In this document: positions 1-7,877 of the stretch, in pieces
How positions within the stretch are numbered: position 1 is the stretch's first letter
How the letters are laid out: every line of letters begins with the position of its first letter
Source: DASWHD01 sp036393335
GTDB taxonomy: Bacteria; CG2-30-53-67; CG2-30-70-394
Length of the DNA: 26,921 bases
Assembly: GCA_036393335.1 (NCBI GenBank)
Contig: DASWHD010000155.1
Location: 1 to 26,921, forward strand
Direction: 5' to 3'
Translations under genes and position numbers: made by a program
The notes under the pieces: generated by a model
What the model saw: only the letters and a program-made list of their open reading frames with translations
The model's database searches: none
Told to the model about the DNA's origin: nothing

Positions 1-930
1 GGCCTGCTGGCGGCCTTCAGCGGCAAGGGGCTAGTGCCGGAACCGGTGCTCGCCGATCCGGCCTTCCTGCCCGCGGTCGGCCTCGGCGCGGGGGCGACGG
101 TGCTGTTCGCCACCCGCCTCGGGCTGCCGATCTCCACCACCCACTCCCTGGTGGGGGCCCTGGTCGGGGCCGGGTGGGCGGCCGCCGACTCCGTCTCCCT
201 CGCCACCCTGGGCAAGGTCTTTCTCGTCCCGCTGCTGGTGAGCCCGGTCCTGGCGCTGGCCGCCACCGCCGCGCTCTATCCCATCCTGCGCCGGCTGCGT
301 GTGCGCCTGGGCGTGGGGCGGGAGACGTGTCTGTGCGTGGGCGAGCGGGTGGTGGTGACCGCCGGCCTGCCGACGCGAGCCGCAGCTCGTACCGGTGGCA
401 TCGAGGTGATCCTCGCCGATCGTGAGCAGTGCTTCGATCGGTATACCGGCACCCTCGCCGGGGTGGAGGCCCAGACCGCCCTAGACCACCTCCATTACCT
501 CAGTGCCGCCGCCGTCGGCTTCGCCCGCGGCCTCAACGACACGCCCAAGATCGCCGCTCTGCTGCTCGGCGCGAGCGCCCTGGCGCCGTCTCACGGCATT
601 GTCGTGGTGGCGGTGGTGATGGCCCTCGGAGGACTGCTCAGCGCGCGGCGGGTGGCGGAGACCATGAGCCACCGCATCTCCGCCATGAACCACGGCCAGG
701 GGTTCACCGCCAACCTGGTCACCGCCTTCCTGGTGATCATCGCCTCCCGCTGGGGGTTGCCGGTCTCCACCACCCACGTCTCGTGTGGCGCCCTGTTTGG
801 CATCGGCACCGCCACCGGCAATGCCCGGTGGCGGACCATCGCCGCCATCGCCGGCGCGTGGCTCACGACCCTGCCCCTCGCCGCCGCCCTGGCCGCGACC
901 GCATTCCTGCTCCTTCTCCGCATGGGTTGA
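1..930 (+). CDS. PiT-family inorganic phosphate transporter (5' truncated by window)
   Basis: Inner-membrane permease of the PiT family, which imports inorganic phosphate with a cation. The reading frame is open from base 1, so the N-terminal part lies outside the window; the first GTG at 34 is not the true start. About 309 codons remain. The family's duplicated signature is visible twice, as LPISTTHSLVGA near the start and LPVSTTHVSCGA near the end, with the conserved GFARGLNDTPKIAALLL helix between them. Several hydrophobic segments are separated by a hydrophilic loop containing the CLCVGERVVV stretch. No PhoU-like DUF47 partner gene is visible on this side. It runs convergently toward the DUF2905 gene. 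Family assignment is secure; phosphate rather than sulfate as substrate is inferred from the family. Confidence 0.93.
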   Translation, partial: GLLAAFSGKGLVPEPVLADPAFLPAVGLGAGATVLFATRLGLPISTTHSLVGALVGAGWAAADSVSLATLGKVFLVPLLVSPVLALAATAALYPILRRLRVRLGVGRETCLCVGERVVVTAGLPTRAAARTGGIEVILADREQCFDRYTGTLAGVEAQTALDHLHYLSAAAVGFARGLNDTPKIAALLLGASALAPSHGIVVVAVVMALGGLLSARRVAETMSHRISAMNHGQGFTANLVTAFLVIIASRWGLPVSTTHVSCGALFGIGTATGNARWRTIAAIAGAWLTTLPLAAALAATAFLLLLRMG

Positions 931-1050
931 TCACCGCGAGGGCGGACGGCGGATTCCGCATGGGGAAGGATGATGGGGAACTCGGCCGAACACTGTTGGG
1001 CCTGCGCGTCCGCGTGTTCCCCGAGAAGCGCCCCGCCGAGCGTGGCCGGT
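931..1050. other. convergent intergenic gap with overlapping dyads
   Basis: This 120-base gap lies between two convergent genes. It holds two overlapping inverted repeats: GGGGAAC (975-981) with GTTCCCC (1016-1022), and GAACAC (988-993) with GTGTTC (1014-1019). They could form alternative hairpins and act as a bidirectional terminator, but there is no T-run, so this is only a possibility. Confidence 0.3.
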
Positions 1051-1260
1051 TCACCGCCGGAAGAGCCAGAACAGGAGGGTGGCGGCGATGCTCAGGACGA
1101 TGGACGTGGTGATGGGGAAGTACAGGTGAAAGTTGTCGCGGTGGACGGCGATGTCGCCGGGGAGCCGGCCGAGGCCGAGCTTGGTGAGCCACGGCAGGAG
1201 CAGCCCGACGGCGATCAGGACGGCGCCGAGGGCGATCAGGAGGCGGGCGAGGGGGGACAT
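1051..1260 (-). CDS. DUF2905 small membrane protein
   Basis: Small inner-membrane protein of 69 residues with two predicted membrane helices (about residues 5-24 and 47-67). Between them lies the family hallmark GRLPGDI (about 31-37) followed by a short polar segment ending FHLYFPIT. This pattern is typical of DUF2905 proteins, whose function is unknown. I chose the ATG at 1258-1260. An in-frame TTG at 1267-1269 would overlap the pncB stop codon and add three residues. No clear ribosome binding site precedes either codon, which suggests translational coupling to pncB, whose stop is only 5 bases upstream. It probably belongs to the pncA-pncB transcript, although a role in NAD metabolism is not implied. 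Confidence 0.8.
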   Translation of the reverse strand: MSPLARLLIALGAVLIAVGLLLPWLTKLGLGRLPGDIAVHRDNFHLYFPITTSIVLSIAATLLFWLFRR

Positions 1261-1265
1261 GGAGG

Positions 1266-2621
1266 TCAACGCCGGGCGGTCGCCGCGGTGGTGGTGCGAT
1301 CGACCTCCGCGGCCAAGGCGCCCAGGCGGGGGGCGACCTCGACCGGGTAGGGGGGCGCGAGATCCAGTCGCCGCAACGGCTCCGGGAGGCGGGCGAGCCG
1401 TTCCGCCGTGTGGCGCCGGACCTCGCCGAGCGGCGGTGACGGGTGCAGGCGCCGGCCGTCCCGCATCACCGGCTGGAGCAAGGGCTCGCCGTCTTGCTGG
1501 TCGTCCACCACGGTGAGCAAGTCACTAACCATCCGTCCGACGGCGTCGCGACGGCGATAGACCTGCTTGCGCCCGGGCCAGGTGGCCTTGCCCTCGGAGC
1601 GCTTGCGGCGCGGCCGCCCCGCGTACTCCTGGAGCTTGTAGGCGCAGTCCAGATAGGGGGCGCTGGCGCAGGTGGTGAGGCGGGTGCCGACGCCGAAGCC
1701 GTCGATCGGCACCCCCTCCGCCATGAAGCGGCGCAGGTCGCCCTCGTCCAGGTTGCCGCTGGCGAAGATCGTCACATCCGTCAGACCGCCACCATCGAGG
1801 ATGGCGCGCACCCGGCGGGCGTGGCCGGCGAGGTCGCCGCTGTCGATGCGCACCCCTTGCACCCTCATCCCCTCGGCACGCAGGCGCGGCGCGATCTCCA
1901 CCACCTTCTCCGCGCCGGCCTCCGTGTCGTAGGTGTCGATCAGCAGCACCACGTTGCCCGGCTGGGTCCGGGCGAAGGCCTCGAATGCCGCCGCTTCGTC
2001 GTCGTGGGCCTGGATGAACGAGTGGGCCATGGTGCCGAAGACCGGGATGGCGAAGCGCGGCGCGGCCAGGACCGTGGCGGTGCCGGCGAAGCCGGCCAGG
2101 TAGCTGGCACGGGCGGCGAACAGGCCGGCCTCCGCGCCGTGGGCGCGGCGCAGGCCGAAATCGATCAGGAGCTTGCCGGGCGCCGCCAGCACCAGGCGCG
2201 CCGCCTTGGAGGCGATGAGGGTCTGGTAGTGGACCAGGTTGATGAGCCGGCTCTCGATGAGCTGCGCCTGGGGCAGGGGAGCGATGACCCGGACCACCGG
2301 CTCGTCCGGAAAGAACGGCGTGCCCTCCGCCATCGCGTCCACCGCCCCGGTGAAGCGCCACTCGGCGAGGTGGTCCACGAAGGTTGCGGAGAAGCGACCG
2401 CAGCCGCGCAGCCACTCCAGGTCGGCGTCGGTGAAGCGCAGCCCCGCGAGGAAGTCGAGGAGCTGCTCCAGCCCTGCCGCCACCAGAAATCCCCAGCCGG
2501 GCGGCAGGTCGCGCACGAACAGCTCGAAAACCGCTTCTTCCTCCATGCCGCGGTCGAAATACCCTTGCAGCATGGTGAGCTGGTAGAGGTCGGTGAGCAG
2601 CGCGTCGCAGGGCTCGCTCAC
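1266..2621 (-). CDS. pncB: nicotinate phosphoribosyltransferase
   Basis: Cytosolic enzyme that joins nicotinate to PRPP to make nicotinate mononucleotide in the Preiss-Handler NAD salvage route. The 451-residue product carries the NAPRTase landmarks: LLTDLYQLTM at the N-terminus, RRAHGAEAGLFAARASY (about 158-174), GTMAHSFIQAH with the probable phosphorylated His200, DTYDTEAG (about 229-236), the phosphate-binding VRIDSGDL (about 257-264), FGVGTRL (about 309-315) and the KxSEGK/PGRKQVYR segment (about 340-356). The GTG start at 2619-2621 overlaps the last codons of pncA in a GTGA arrangement, so the genes are translationally coupled. The frame stays open upstream to 2984, but that extension lies entirely within pncA and has none of the family's sequence, so it is rejected. 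Confidence 0.95.
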   Translation of the reverse strand: MSEPCDALLTDLYQLTMLQGYFDRGMEEEAVFELFVRDLPPGWGFLVAAGLEQLLDFLAGLRFTDADLEWLRGCGRFSATFVDHLAEWRFTGAVDAMAEGTPFFPDEPVVRVIAPLPQAQLIESRLINLVHYQTLIASKAARLVLAAPGKLLIDFGLRRAHGAEAGLFAARASYLAGFAGTATVLAAPRFAIPVFGTMAHSFIQAHDDEAAAFEAFARTQPGNVVLLIDTYDTEAGAEKVVEIAPRLRAEGMRVQGVRIDSGDLAGHARRVRAILDGGGLTDVTIFASGNLDEGDLRRFMAEGVPIDGFGVGTRLTTCASAPYLDCAYKLQEYAGRPRRKRSEGKATWPGRKQVYRRRDAVGRMVSDLLTVVDDQQDGEPLLQPVMRDGRRLHPSPPLGEVRRHTAERLARLPEPLRRLDLAPPYPVEVAPRLGALAAEVDRTTTAATARR

Positions 2622-3217
2622 CGTGAGACTCCGTCGCCGATCAGGAGGGCACCCTCTTCCTCCATGGCGCGCAGCGCCTCCTCGCCGTCGTGCGGCCGGA
2701 GGTTGACCGCCCGCACCGCGTCGCCGAGTACCGCTACTCCGAAGCCGGCAGTGATGGCATCTTCCACCGTGGCGCGTACGCAGTAGTCGGTGGCCAGGCC
2801 AGCGACGAACAGGCGCACGATCTCCCGGCCGTGGAGCTGCTCGGCCAGGTCCGTTCCCTGGAACGCGGAGTAGGCATCGCGGTCGGCCTGGGTCGCCTTG
2901 GAGATCACCTCGGCCTCCGGCGGCAGGCGGAGGGCGGCGGAAAACTCGGCCCCCGGGGTGCCCACCACGCAGTGCGGGGGCCACGGCCCCCCCTGGGTCT
3001 GGAAGGAGACATGATCGGCGGGATGCCAGTCGCGGCTGGCGAAGATCGGCAAGCCACGGCGGTGAAAGAGGTCGATGTAGCCGTTCAGGGGTCCGATCAC
3101 CTCGTCGCCGTGGGGGACGGCGAGGCTGCCGCCGGGGAGAAAATCATTCTGGACGTCGACCACCACCAAGGCGTCGCCTGCCTGGGGGGAGAGGTCGTGA
3201 GCGAAGCGGGGGGACAT
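2618..3217 (-). CDS. pncA: nicotinamidase
   Basis: Cysteine hydrolase of the isochorismatase fold that deamidates nicotinamide to nicotinate, the substrate of the next gene's enzyme. The 199-residue length is typical of bacterial PncA. The catalytic triad is readable: Asp21 in DVQNDF, Lys107 in VISKATQ, and Cys146 in GLATDYCVRAT. The metal-binding set is also present: Asp62 and His65 in SRDWHPADH, and His82 in WPPHC. The ATG at 3217 is preceded by a good ribosome binding site (GGAGG, 7 bases upstream). The gene heads a minus-strand operon with pncB (4-base overlap) and the DUF2905 gene. Both reactions of the nicotinamide-to-NaMN route are therefore encoded together. Confidence 0.96.
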   Translation of the reverse strand: MSPRFAHDLSPQAGDALVVVDVQNDFLPGGSLAVPHGDEVIGPLNGYIDLFHRRGLPIFASRDWHPADHVSFQTQGGPWPPHCVVGTPGAEFSAALRLPPEAEVISKATQADRDAYSAFQGTDLAEQLHGREIVRLFVAGLATDYCVRATVEDAITAGFGVAVLGDAVRAVNLRPHDGEEALRAMEEEGALLIGDGVSR

Positions 3218-3243
3218 GGTTTACCTCCAGGATGGTTGAATCA

Positions 3244-3249
3244 AGTATA
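3244..3249 (-). promoter_or_regulatory. candidate -10 element for pncA
   Basis: The minus strand reads TATACT here, 27 bases before the pncA ATG. No good -35 hexamer sits at 16-18 bases upstream. The assignment rests on position, the -10 match and local AT-richness in a GC-rich divergent gap. Confidence 0.4.
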
Positions 3250-3284
3250 ACCACTGGTCGTGTCCGAGCCGGCGATTTGGCGGT

Positions 3285-3293
3285 TGGTATAAT
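3285..3293 (+). promoter_or_regulatory. extended -10 promoter for the tandem CBS genes
   Basis: The sequence TGGTATAAT is a perfect sigma-70 extended -10 (TGnTATAAT), placed in an otherwise very GC-rich gap between divergent genes. The first CBS gene starts 67 bases downstream. No -35 hexamer is recognisable, as is usual for extended -10 promoters. Confidence 0.6.
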
Positions 3294-3359
3294 TGTGAGG
3301 CGGCGTGCACGAGGCCGTGGACGTTGCGCCGTCTCAATCCCCCACTGGAGGAGGCAGCC

Positions 3360-3785
3360 ATGAGCATCTCCCCCCTGATCTCCAGCCACGTAGTCAGCGT
3401 CACGCCGGCCATGACCGTCCGCCAGGCGGCACGCTGGATGAAGAGTCAGAACGTCGGCTGTGTCGCCGTGCTGGAAGACGAGCAGCCGATTGGGCTGGTG
3501 ACCGACCGCGACATCGCCTTGGCGTGTGGCACAGGTCGTCTCTCGCCGGAGGCGCCGATCACCGAGCTGGCGGCCCATCCGCCGGTCACGGCGCTCGAGA
3601 GCCTCTCCCTGCCGGATGCCATCGCTACCATGGCCGCGGAGGGGGTGCGTCGGTTGCTGGTCACCGATGGGCTGGGACGCATGGTGGGGATCTTGAGCGT
3701 CGACGACCTCGTGCCGTTGCTGGGCGAGGAGCTCAGCGGCCTCGGCTCCACGGTGCGCCCGCGGCGCAACTTCCCACCGGTGTAA
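3360..3785 (+). CDS. CBS-domain pair protein (first of tandem pair)
   Basis: Small stand-alone Bateman-module protein of 141 residues made almost entirely of two CBS domains (about residues 8-62 and 70-123). Such modules generally bind adenosyl ligands such as AMP, ATP, SAM or NADH and regulate partner proteins. Visible motifs are GLVTDRDIALA in the first domain and MVGILSVDDLVPLL in the second. The ATG at 3360 follows a strong GGAGGAGG site; an upstream in-frame start at 3324 precedes that site and is less likely. The short C-terminal tail ends in an Arg/Pro-rich stretch. A second CBS protein follows 30 bases downstream, so the two are probably co-transcribed from the extended -10 promoter at 3285. 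The ligand and partner cannot be told from sequence. Confidence 0.9.
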   Translation: MSISPLISSHVVSVTPAMTVRQAARWMKSQNVGCVAVLEDEQPIGLVTDRDIALACGTGRLSPEAPITELAAHPPVTALESLSLPDAIATMAAEGVRRLLVTDGLGRMVGILSVDDLVPLLGEELSGLGSTVRPRRNFPPV

Positions 3786-3815
3786 CGACTGCCATTCGAA
3801 GTCGGAGGAAACGCC

Positions 3816-4268
3816 ATGCCCGTCTCCGAGATCCTCACAGCGCCCATCCTCACGATTGCCGCCGATGCGTCCGTCGCGGATGCCGCGCGGACCATGCATG
3901 ACCACCACGTGGGTGCCCTGCTCGTCACCCGCGAGGGTGACTTGGTCGGCCTGGTGACCGATCGCGATATCACCGTGTCGGTGATCGCCGAAGGGGGCGA
4001 CGTCGAGCGCACACCGGTGGCGAACATCATGACCCGGGAGCCGACTTTCGTGCGCGAGCACGCGGGGATCTTCGAGGCGATCCGCGTGATGCAGCGGGCC
4101 AACGTCCGGCGCCTACCGGTGGTGGACCAGCACCTCCGGCCGGTGGGGATCATCACCGCGGATGACCTGCTGATCTACATCAGCAATGAGCTGGGTACCC
4201 TGGCGCAGGCCCTGTTCCGTGGCTTGGAGCGAGAGCGCAGCGAGCTCGGCAAGCTGAAGCGGGCGTAG
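3816..4268 (+). CDS. CBS-domain pair protein (second of tandem pair)
   Basis: Paralogue of the preceding protein, 150 residues, with two CBS domains (about residues 4-60 and 70-125) and an extra C-terminal helix rich in Arg, Glu and Lys that the first copy lacks. It shares the GLVTDRDI signature with its neighbour; the second domain ends GIITADDLLIYI. A GGAGG ribosome binding site lies 7-11 bases before the ATG. Such proteins occur as soluble energy or redox sensors. Two different but adjacent Bateman modules could form a heterodimeric ring, which is an inference. It converges on the sulfide:quinone oxidoreductase gene with 30 bases between the stop codons. Confidence 0.9.
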   Translation: MPVSEILTAPILTIAADASVADAARTMHDHHVGALLVTREGDLVGLVTDRDITVSVIAEGGDVERTPVANIMTREPTFVREHAGIFEAIRVMQRANVRRLPVVDQHLRPVGIITADDLLIYISNELGTLAQALFRGLERERSELGKLKRA

Positions 4269-4298
4269 GCGGACCGTGCGCCGGCGCATGAGCGCCCG

Positions 4299-5570
4299 TC
4301 AGGGGGTCGCCTCCCGGAGGTAGTGCCGATCTTTCCCCCGCAGGCTCATGCGGGTGGGGAGAAAGTACTCCATCTCCTTGCTGAACCGATCCTTCAGCAG
4401 GATGTTCCAGTAGTACCAGCGGAACGAGAGCTTCCCCCAATGGTTGATCTGCGTCTCCTTGAGGAGGGAAAAGGGGCCTAAGACGGGGAAGGGAAGCTTT
4501 CCTGGAATCGGCTGCTGGACGTAGTTGAAGTCGATCAGGTGAGCCTTGTTGTAGCCCGTCTCGATGAAGCAGTTGGAGTGGCCGTCGAAGCCCGGATACG
4601 GCCTCTTGCCTGCGATCTCCCGCCACAAGTTCTTTGCCACCACCCCCGCCTCGAAGTGGGCGACAGACCCCGCCTTCGACGTGGCGACATTGGTGCAGTC
4701 GCCGAGCACGTAAATGTCGTCGGCCCTCTTCGCTTTCAGCGTATTCGGGTCGGTTACGGCATACCCATTGCCGTCTCCCAGACCGGCCTCGTCGATGACC
4801 GCGGGGCCGACGTTCGGTGGGATCGCGGCGAGCAGGTCGAAGCGGACCTTCTGGCCCGCGTAAGAGGTGATCACGCCGTGCTCCGAATCGACCTCCGCGA
4901 GGGAAAAATTGGGCACGATGTTGATGTCACGGGAACGCAACATGGTGCCCATGATGTCGGCACAGATCGGCTTGGTGAAGATCGACTCCATGCCGGTCAC
5001 CACCTCGATCTCCACTCTGTTCCGAATGCCGCGCAGCTTGAAGTAGTAGTGGGCAAGGCAGGCAAACTCGATGGGTGCCACAGGACACTTGATCGGGTAC
5101 TCGGCGATGTTCAGCACCAGCTTGCCACCGTTGAAGTCGGCAAGTGCGCCCTGCAAATCGAGGGCTGCCGGCAGGGTATAAAAGTAGAAGACGTTTTTCC
5201 CGTAGCCCTCTTCCATGCCGGGGATTTCGGACGGAGCGATCCGGCATCCGAGGGCCATCACCAGGCGGTCATAGTCGAACACCCTGCTTTTTGTGGCAAC
5301 CTGCCGGTGGTCGGGGTCGATGCGTGTCACCTCCTCCTCCACGAGGTCCACCCCACGCGGAATAAAGTCGCGGGTGGGGCGCACGTTTCCCCGCTCGCCG
5401 GTGTACCCGTAGAGCCGAAATGGGATGAAGATCAGGCCCGGTTGATACAGGTGGCGTGGACTGCGATCGATGATGGTGATTGACCAGTCGGAGTGGCGTA
5501 GCAACCGCCTCATCTTGTTCGCGATCATCGTGCCACCGGTCCCCGCGCCGAGTATCAGTAACCGTTTCAT
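4299..5570 (-). CDS. sulfide:quinone oxidoreductase, type III-like
   Basis: FAD-dependent two-dinucleotide-binding-domain oxidoreductase (423 residues), most likely a sulfide:quinone oxidoreductase that oxidises sulfide at the membrane and passes electrons to quinone. The N-terminal FAD fold starts LLILGAGTGGTM (residues 4-15), and the second FAD motif is DIYVLGDCTNV (285-295). Cysteines in the places expected for SQR are Cys162 in YPIKCPVAPIEF, Cys334 in SNCFIETG and Cys109 in MALGCRIAP. The KCPVAPIE motif resembles type III SQRs. The C-terminus has aromatic and basic residues suited to membrane attachment. The ATG follows a good AGGAGG site. The gene is visibly less GC-rich than its neighbours and abuts an AT-rich gap, suggesting transfer. 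A related NADH:quinone or flavocytochrome-type enzyme is the main alternative. Confidence 0.85.
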   Translation of the reverse strand: MKRLLILGAGTGGTMIANKMRRLLRHSDWSITIIDRSPRHLYQPGLIFIPFRLYGYTGERGNVRPTRDFIPRGVDLVEEEVTRIDPDHRQVATKSRVFDYDRLVMALGCRIAPSEIPGMEEGYGKNVFYFYTLPAALDLQGALADFNGGKLVLNIAEYPIKCPVAPIEFACLAHYYFKLRGIRNRVEIEVVTGMESIFTKPICADIMGTMLRSRDINIVPNFSLAEVDSEHGVITSYAGQKVRFDLLAAIPPNVGPAVIDEAGLGDGNGYAVTDPNTLKAKRADDIYVLGDCTNVATSKAGSVAHFEAGVVAKNLWREIAGKRPYPGFDGHSNCFIETGYNKAHLIDFNYVQQPIPGKLPFPVLGPFSLLKETQINHWGKLSFRWYYWNILLKDRFSKEMEYFLPTRMSLRGKDRHYLREATP

Positions 5571-6003
5571 GGTGCGTTCCTCCTAGAGTCGTGTGGGCGA
5601 TGAGGAGATGCGCGCAGGCGGTTTTTCTTTGTATGAAACGAAAGGAAATAGATGAAAATAAGGAATTGAATAACGATCCAACATGCCCAAAGTCTAGCAA
5701 GAGGTCACAAGTAGTGTGTTCATCGTGAATCACTTTGGTTAAGTTTATGGATCGCGTTCTCGCCTGCGACGGTGGACCGCTGCCTGACAAGGCCCGTGAA
5801 GAAGGCGCGGCTCGTGGCCGCCGTGGAACGCTGGGGCCGGCAGCCATCCGTGGTGACCCGCTGACTTGGCGCCCGGCCGTCGCGGTTGGCCGAGCAGCCA
5901 GCGGCTGATTAGGATCGGTTGGCCGCCATCGCCGTGCAGGTCGGTAAGGTCATCGCGGGTGATCCGCGGTACCATGGGCAGACCAATACCCGGTTTGCTT
6001 CCC
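5571..6003. other. divergent intergenic region with AT-rich island
   Basis: This is a 433-base gap between divergent sulfide:quinone oxidoreductase and nnrS genes. Bases about 5625-5755 are strikingly AT-rich for this chromosome and probably hold the promoter of the oxidoreductase gene. I could not fix a convincing -35/-10 pair. The part from about 5756 returns to high GC and shows no convincing gene; short frames here have no recognisable product. Confidence 0.55.
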
Positions 6004-7272
6004 ATGTCTCTCGACCTGCCAGCGGACACGATCCGCAAGAACGTGTGGCGTGCCTCGCTGCGCGAGGAGCCATTTCGCCTCCTCTTTCCCATCGGGATCG
6101 GGTTTGGCCTCCTGGGGGCGGGCCACTGGCTCCTCTACGGCCTCGGGCTCACCGGCAGCTACTCCGGTTTTGTGCACGGGTCGATCCAGATCCAGGGGTT
6201 CATGGCCTCCTTCATCTTCGGCTTCCTCTTCACGGCATGGCCGAAGTTCACGGTCGGGCCGGTGGCGACGCCGTGGGAGCTGGCGGCGATGCTGCTCGGC
6301 GCGGCGCTGTTCCTGGCCGGTGTGGGAGGAGGGCTGTGGCGCCTCTTGGAGCTGGGCACCCTCGTGCAGCTCGCCACCTTCGGCGTGTTCATGGGGCGCC
6401 GGTACTGGTACCGCGCCACCCAGCAACCACCGGCGTTGATCTTCCTGGCGTTCGCCTTCGTCCACGCCGTGGCCGGTACCGCTCTCCTGCTCTGGATCCG
6501 TGCCGGGGGGCCGCCCGCCCTGGAGCTCCTCGGCCGGCGTCTGTTATGGCAGGGGAGCTGCCTGGCGGTGGTGCTGGGAATGGGCGGCCACCTAATTCCG
6601 CGGGTTTTGGGGGTGCCCGAGCGGGTCGAGGAAAAACTGGCTGCACGGCCCGGCTGGGCCGGGGTCACGCACGCGTTGCGCGGCTGGCTGGCCTGGTGGT
6701 GCTGGATTTCGGGCGCGGCCCTGCTGGCGAGCTTCCTCGTGGAGCACACAGGAGCGGAGTCTGCGGGGCGTTTACTGCGGGCGCTGGTGGTCAGCACCAA
6801 TCTGGTGGTATTCACCCAGGTCTGGCGCTTCCCCCGGCTGCGTGCGACCTTCGCCTACGGGCTCTGGGCGTCGGTGTGGCTGGTCGCGGTCGGGGTGTGG
6901 GTCGCGGCGCTCACCACACGCTACCATGTGGCCGCCCTGCACCTGGTCTTCCTCGGCGGCTTTTCCTTGCTGGTCCTCACGGTGGGGGCACGGGTGACCC
7001 TGAGCCACGGCGGCTACATGCGGCTCGAGGCACGCAACTGGCCGATGGCCTGGGTGATCGCCTGCGTCGCCGGTGCGCTTATCCTGCGAGTCATCGCCGA
7101 TGCCATGCCCGAGCACTACTTCACCACCATCGCCGTCGCCGCCGGGCTATGGATGGTGGCGTGTCTCCTGTGGGCGGCGTACTTCGTCCCGAAGATGGTC
7201 TATCGGGAGTTCCCGGTGGTGCGCCCGGCCCGCAACCTGCGCGTCGTGCCGCCGGCCCGCGGTGCGCCGTAG
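6004..7272 (+). CDS. nnrS: NnrS family membrane protein
   Basis: Polytopic inner-membrane protein (about 422 residues, roughly 12 membrane helices) of the NnrS family. Members contain heme and copper and protect cells against nitric oxide stress. Family marks visible are EEPFRLLFPIG near the N-terminus, VHGSIQIQGFMASFIFGFLFT in the second helix region, a conserved HLIPRVLG, and HLVFLGGFSLLVLTVGARV toward the C-terminus. I chose the ATG at 6004 (MSLDLP...). An in-frame ATG at 5974 would add ten residues, and neither has a strong ribosome binding site. The next gene, encoding a hemerythrin, converges with only 4 bases between stop codons. The pairing of two proteins linked to NO and oxygen chemistry supports a nitrosative-stress role. 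Confidence 0.92.
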   Translation: MSLDLPADTIRKNVWRASLREEPFRLLFPIGIGFGLLGAGHWLLYGLGLTGSYSGFVHGSIQIQGFMASFIFGFLFTAWPKFTVGPVATPWELAAMLLGAALFLAGVGGGLWRLLELGTLVQLATFGVFMGRRYWYRATQQPPALIFLAFAFVHAVAGTALLLWIRAGGPPALELLGRRLLWQGSCLAVVLGMGGHLIPRVLGVPERVEEKLAARPGWAGVTHALRGWLAWWCWISGAALLASFLVEHTGAESAGRLLRALVVSTNLVVFTQVWRFPRLRATFAYGLWASVWLVAVGVWVAALTTRYHVAALHLVFLGGFSLLVLTVGARVTLSHGGYMRLEARNWPMAWVIACVAGALILRVIADAMPEHYFTTIAVAAGLWMVACLLWAAYFVPKMVYREFPVVRPARNLRVVPPARGAP

Positions 7273-7276
7273 CCCG

Positions 7277-7771
7277 TCAACGGGCCAGGGTCCGCTCCAG
7301 GTCGAGGTGCATCTGGTGGAACTGCTCCTCGCCCAGGTGGTTCGACGCGTAGCGGTAGAGGGTGCGGTCTTCGAGGCCAGTGTGGTCCGCGAGGCAGCGC
7401 GTGTAGTTGGTGGCGTAGGTCAGAGCCTCCCGGATGGCCGCGCGGTCGGTGTGGATGCGGCCGAGGGCCTGGCATAGCCCATTGACGCAGTAACGCATGT
7501 CGTCGTGCTCCGACAGCAGCCCCGTCACCGGGCCCTCGAGCTCCGGGAGCGCCTTCACCAGTACGGGAAAGAGGACGTTCTCCTCGGCGCGGAAGTGCTC
7601 CTCCACCTCACGCCGCAGGAGGTCCACCTCGGCGATCAACTCCCCGATCGCGGCGCGACTGAAGTGCTTGTCGTGATCCATCCGCTGCAAGGTCACGCTG
7701 ATCTTGGGGAGCGCGGCGTTCAGCTCGCGGTGGGAGTGGAAAAAGAACTCCATTGCCGGGTGCTGGTCCAT
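7277..7771 (-). CDS. hemerythrin HHE-domain protein
   Basis: Cytosolic four-helix-bundle protein (164 residues) predicted to bind a non-heme diiron centre. Iron ligand candidates follow the hemerythrin pattern: His14 in FHSHREL, His59 and Glu63 in EEHFRAEENVLFP, His89 in LSEHDDM, His130 and Glu134 in LADHTGLEDRTLY. Related proteins sense or bind oxygen or nitric oxide, or repair iron centres damaged by NO (as in the YtfE/RIC group). This one lacks the N-terminal ScdA-type domain of RIC proteins, so the exact role is open. The ATG at 7771 follows GGAG; an upstream in-frame start at 7810 precedes that site. The AT-rich stretch at about 7787-7825 probably contains its promoter. It faces nnrS tail to tail. 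Confidence 0.88.
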   Translation of the reverse strand: MDQHPAMEFFFHSHRELNAALPKISVTLQRMDHDKHFSRAAIGELIAEVDLLRREVEEHFRAEENVLFPVLVKALPELEGPVTGLLSEHDDMRYCVNGLCQALGRIHTDRAAIREALTYATNYTRCLADHTGLEDRTLYRYASNHLGEEQFHQMHLDLERTLAR

Positions 7772-7877
7772 GCGGACTTCTCCTTCGAAAAGCAAATTCA
7801 AATTAACCATATCATTGGTCGGAATGGCTACGCGACGAGAGGCTTCAGACGGCGATCGCGCCGCACGCCGACCGTGC

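Noticed and set aside
1443..2786. 447-codon plus-strand open frame opposite pncB
   Set aside because: Shadow of pncB, which has complete NAPRTase motifs on the minus strand.
2622..2984. N-terminal extension of pncB
   Set aside because: The extension lies wholly inside pncA in another frame and is Arg/Gly/Pro-rich; the GTG overlapping the pncA stop gives the family length.
5756..6003. Small gene or N-terminal extension upstream of nnrS
   Set aside because: The open frame to 5866 encodes Arg/Pro/Ser-rich sequence unlike the NnrS family, and the conserved part begins after 6004.
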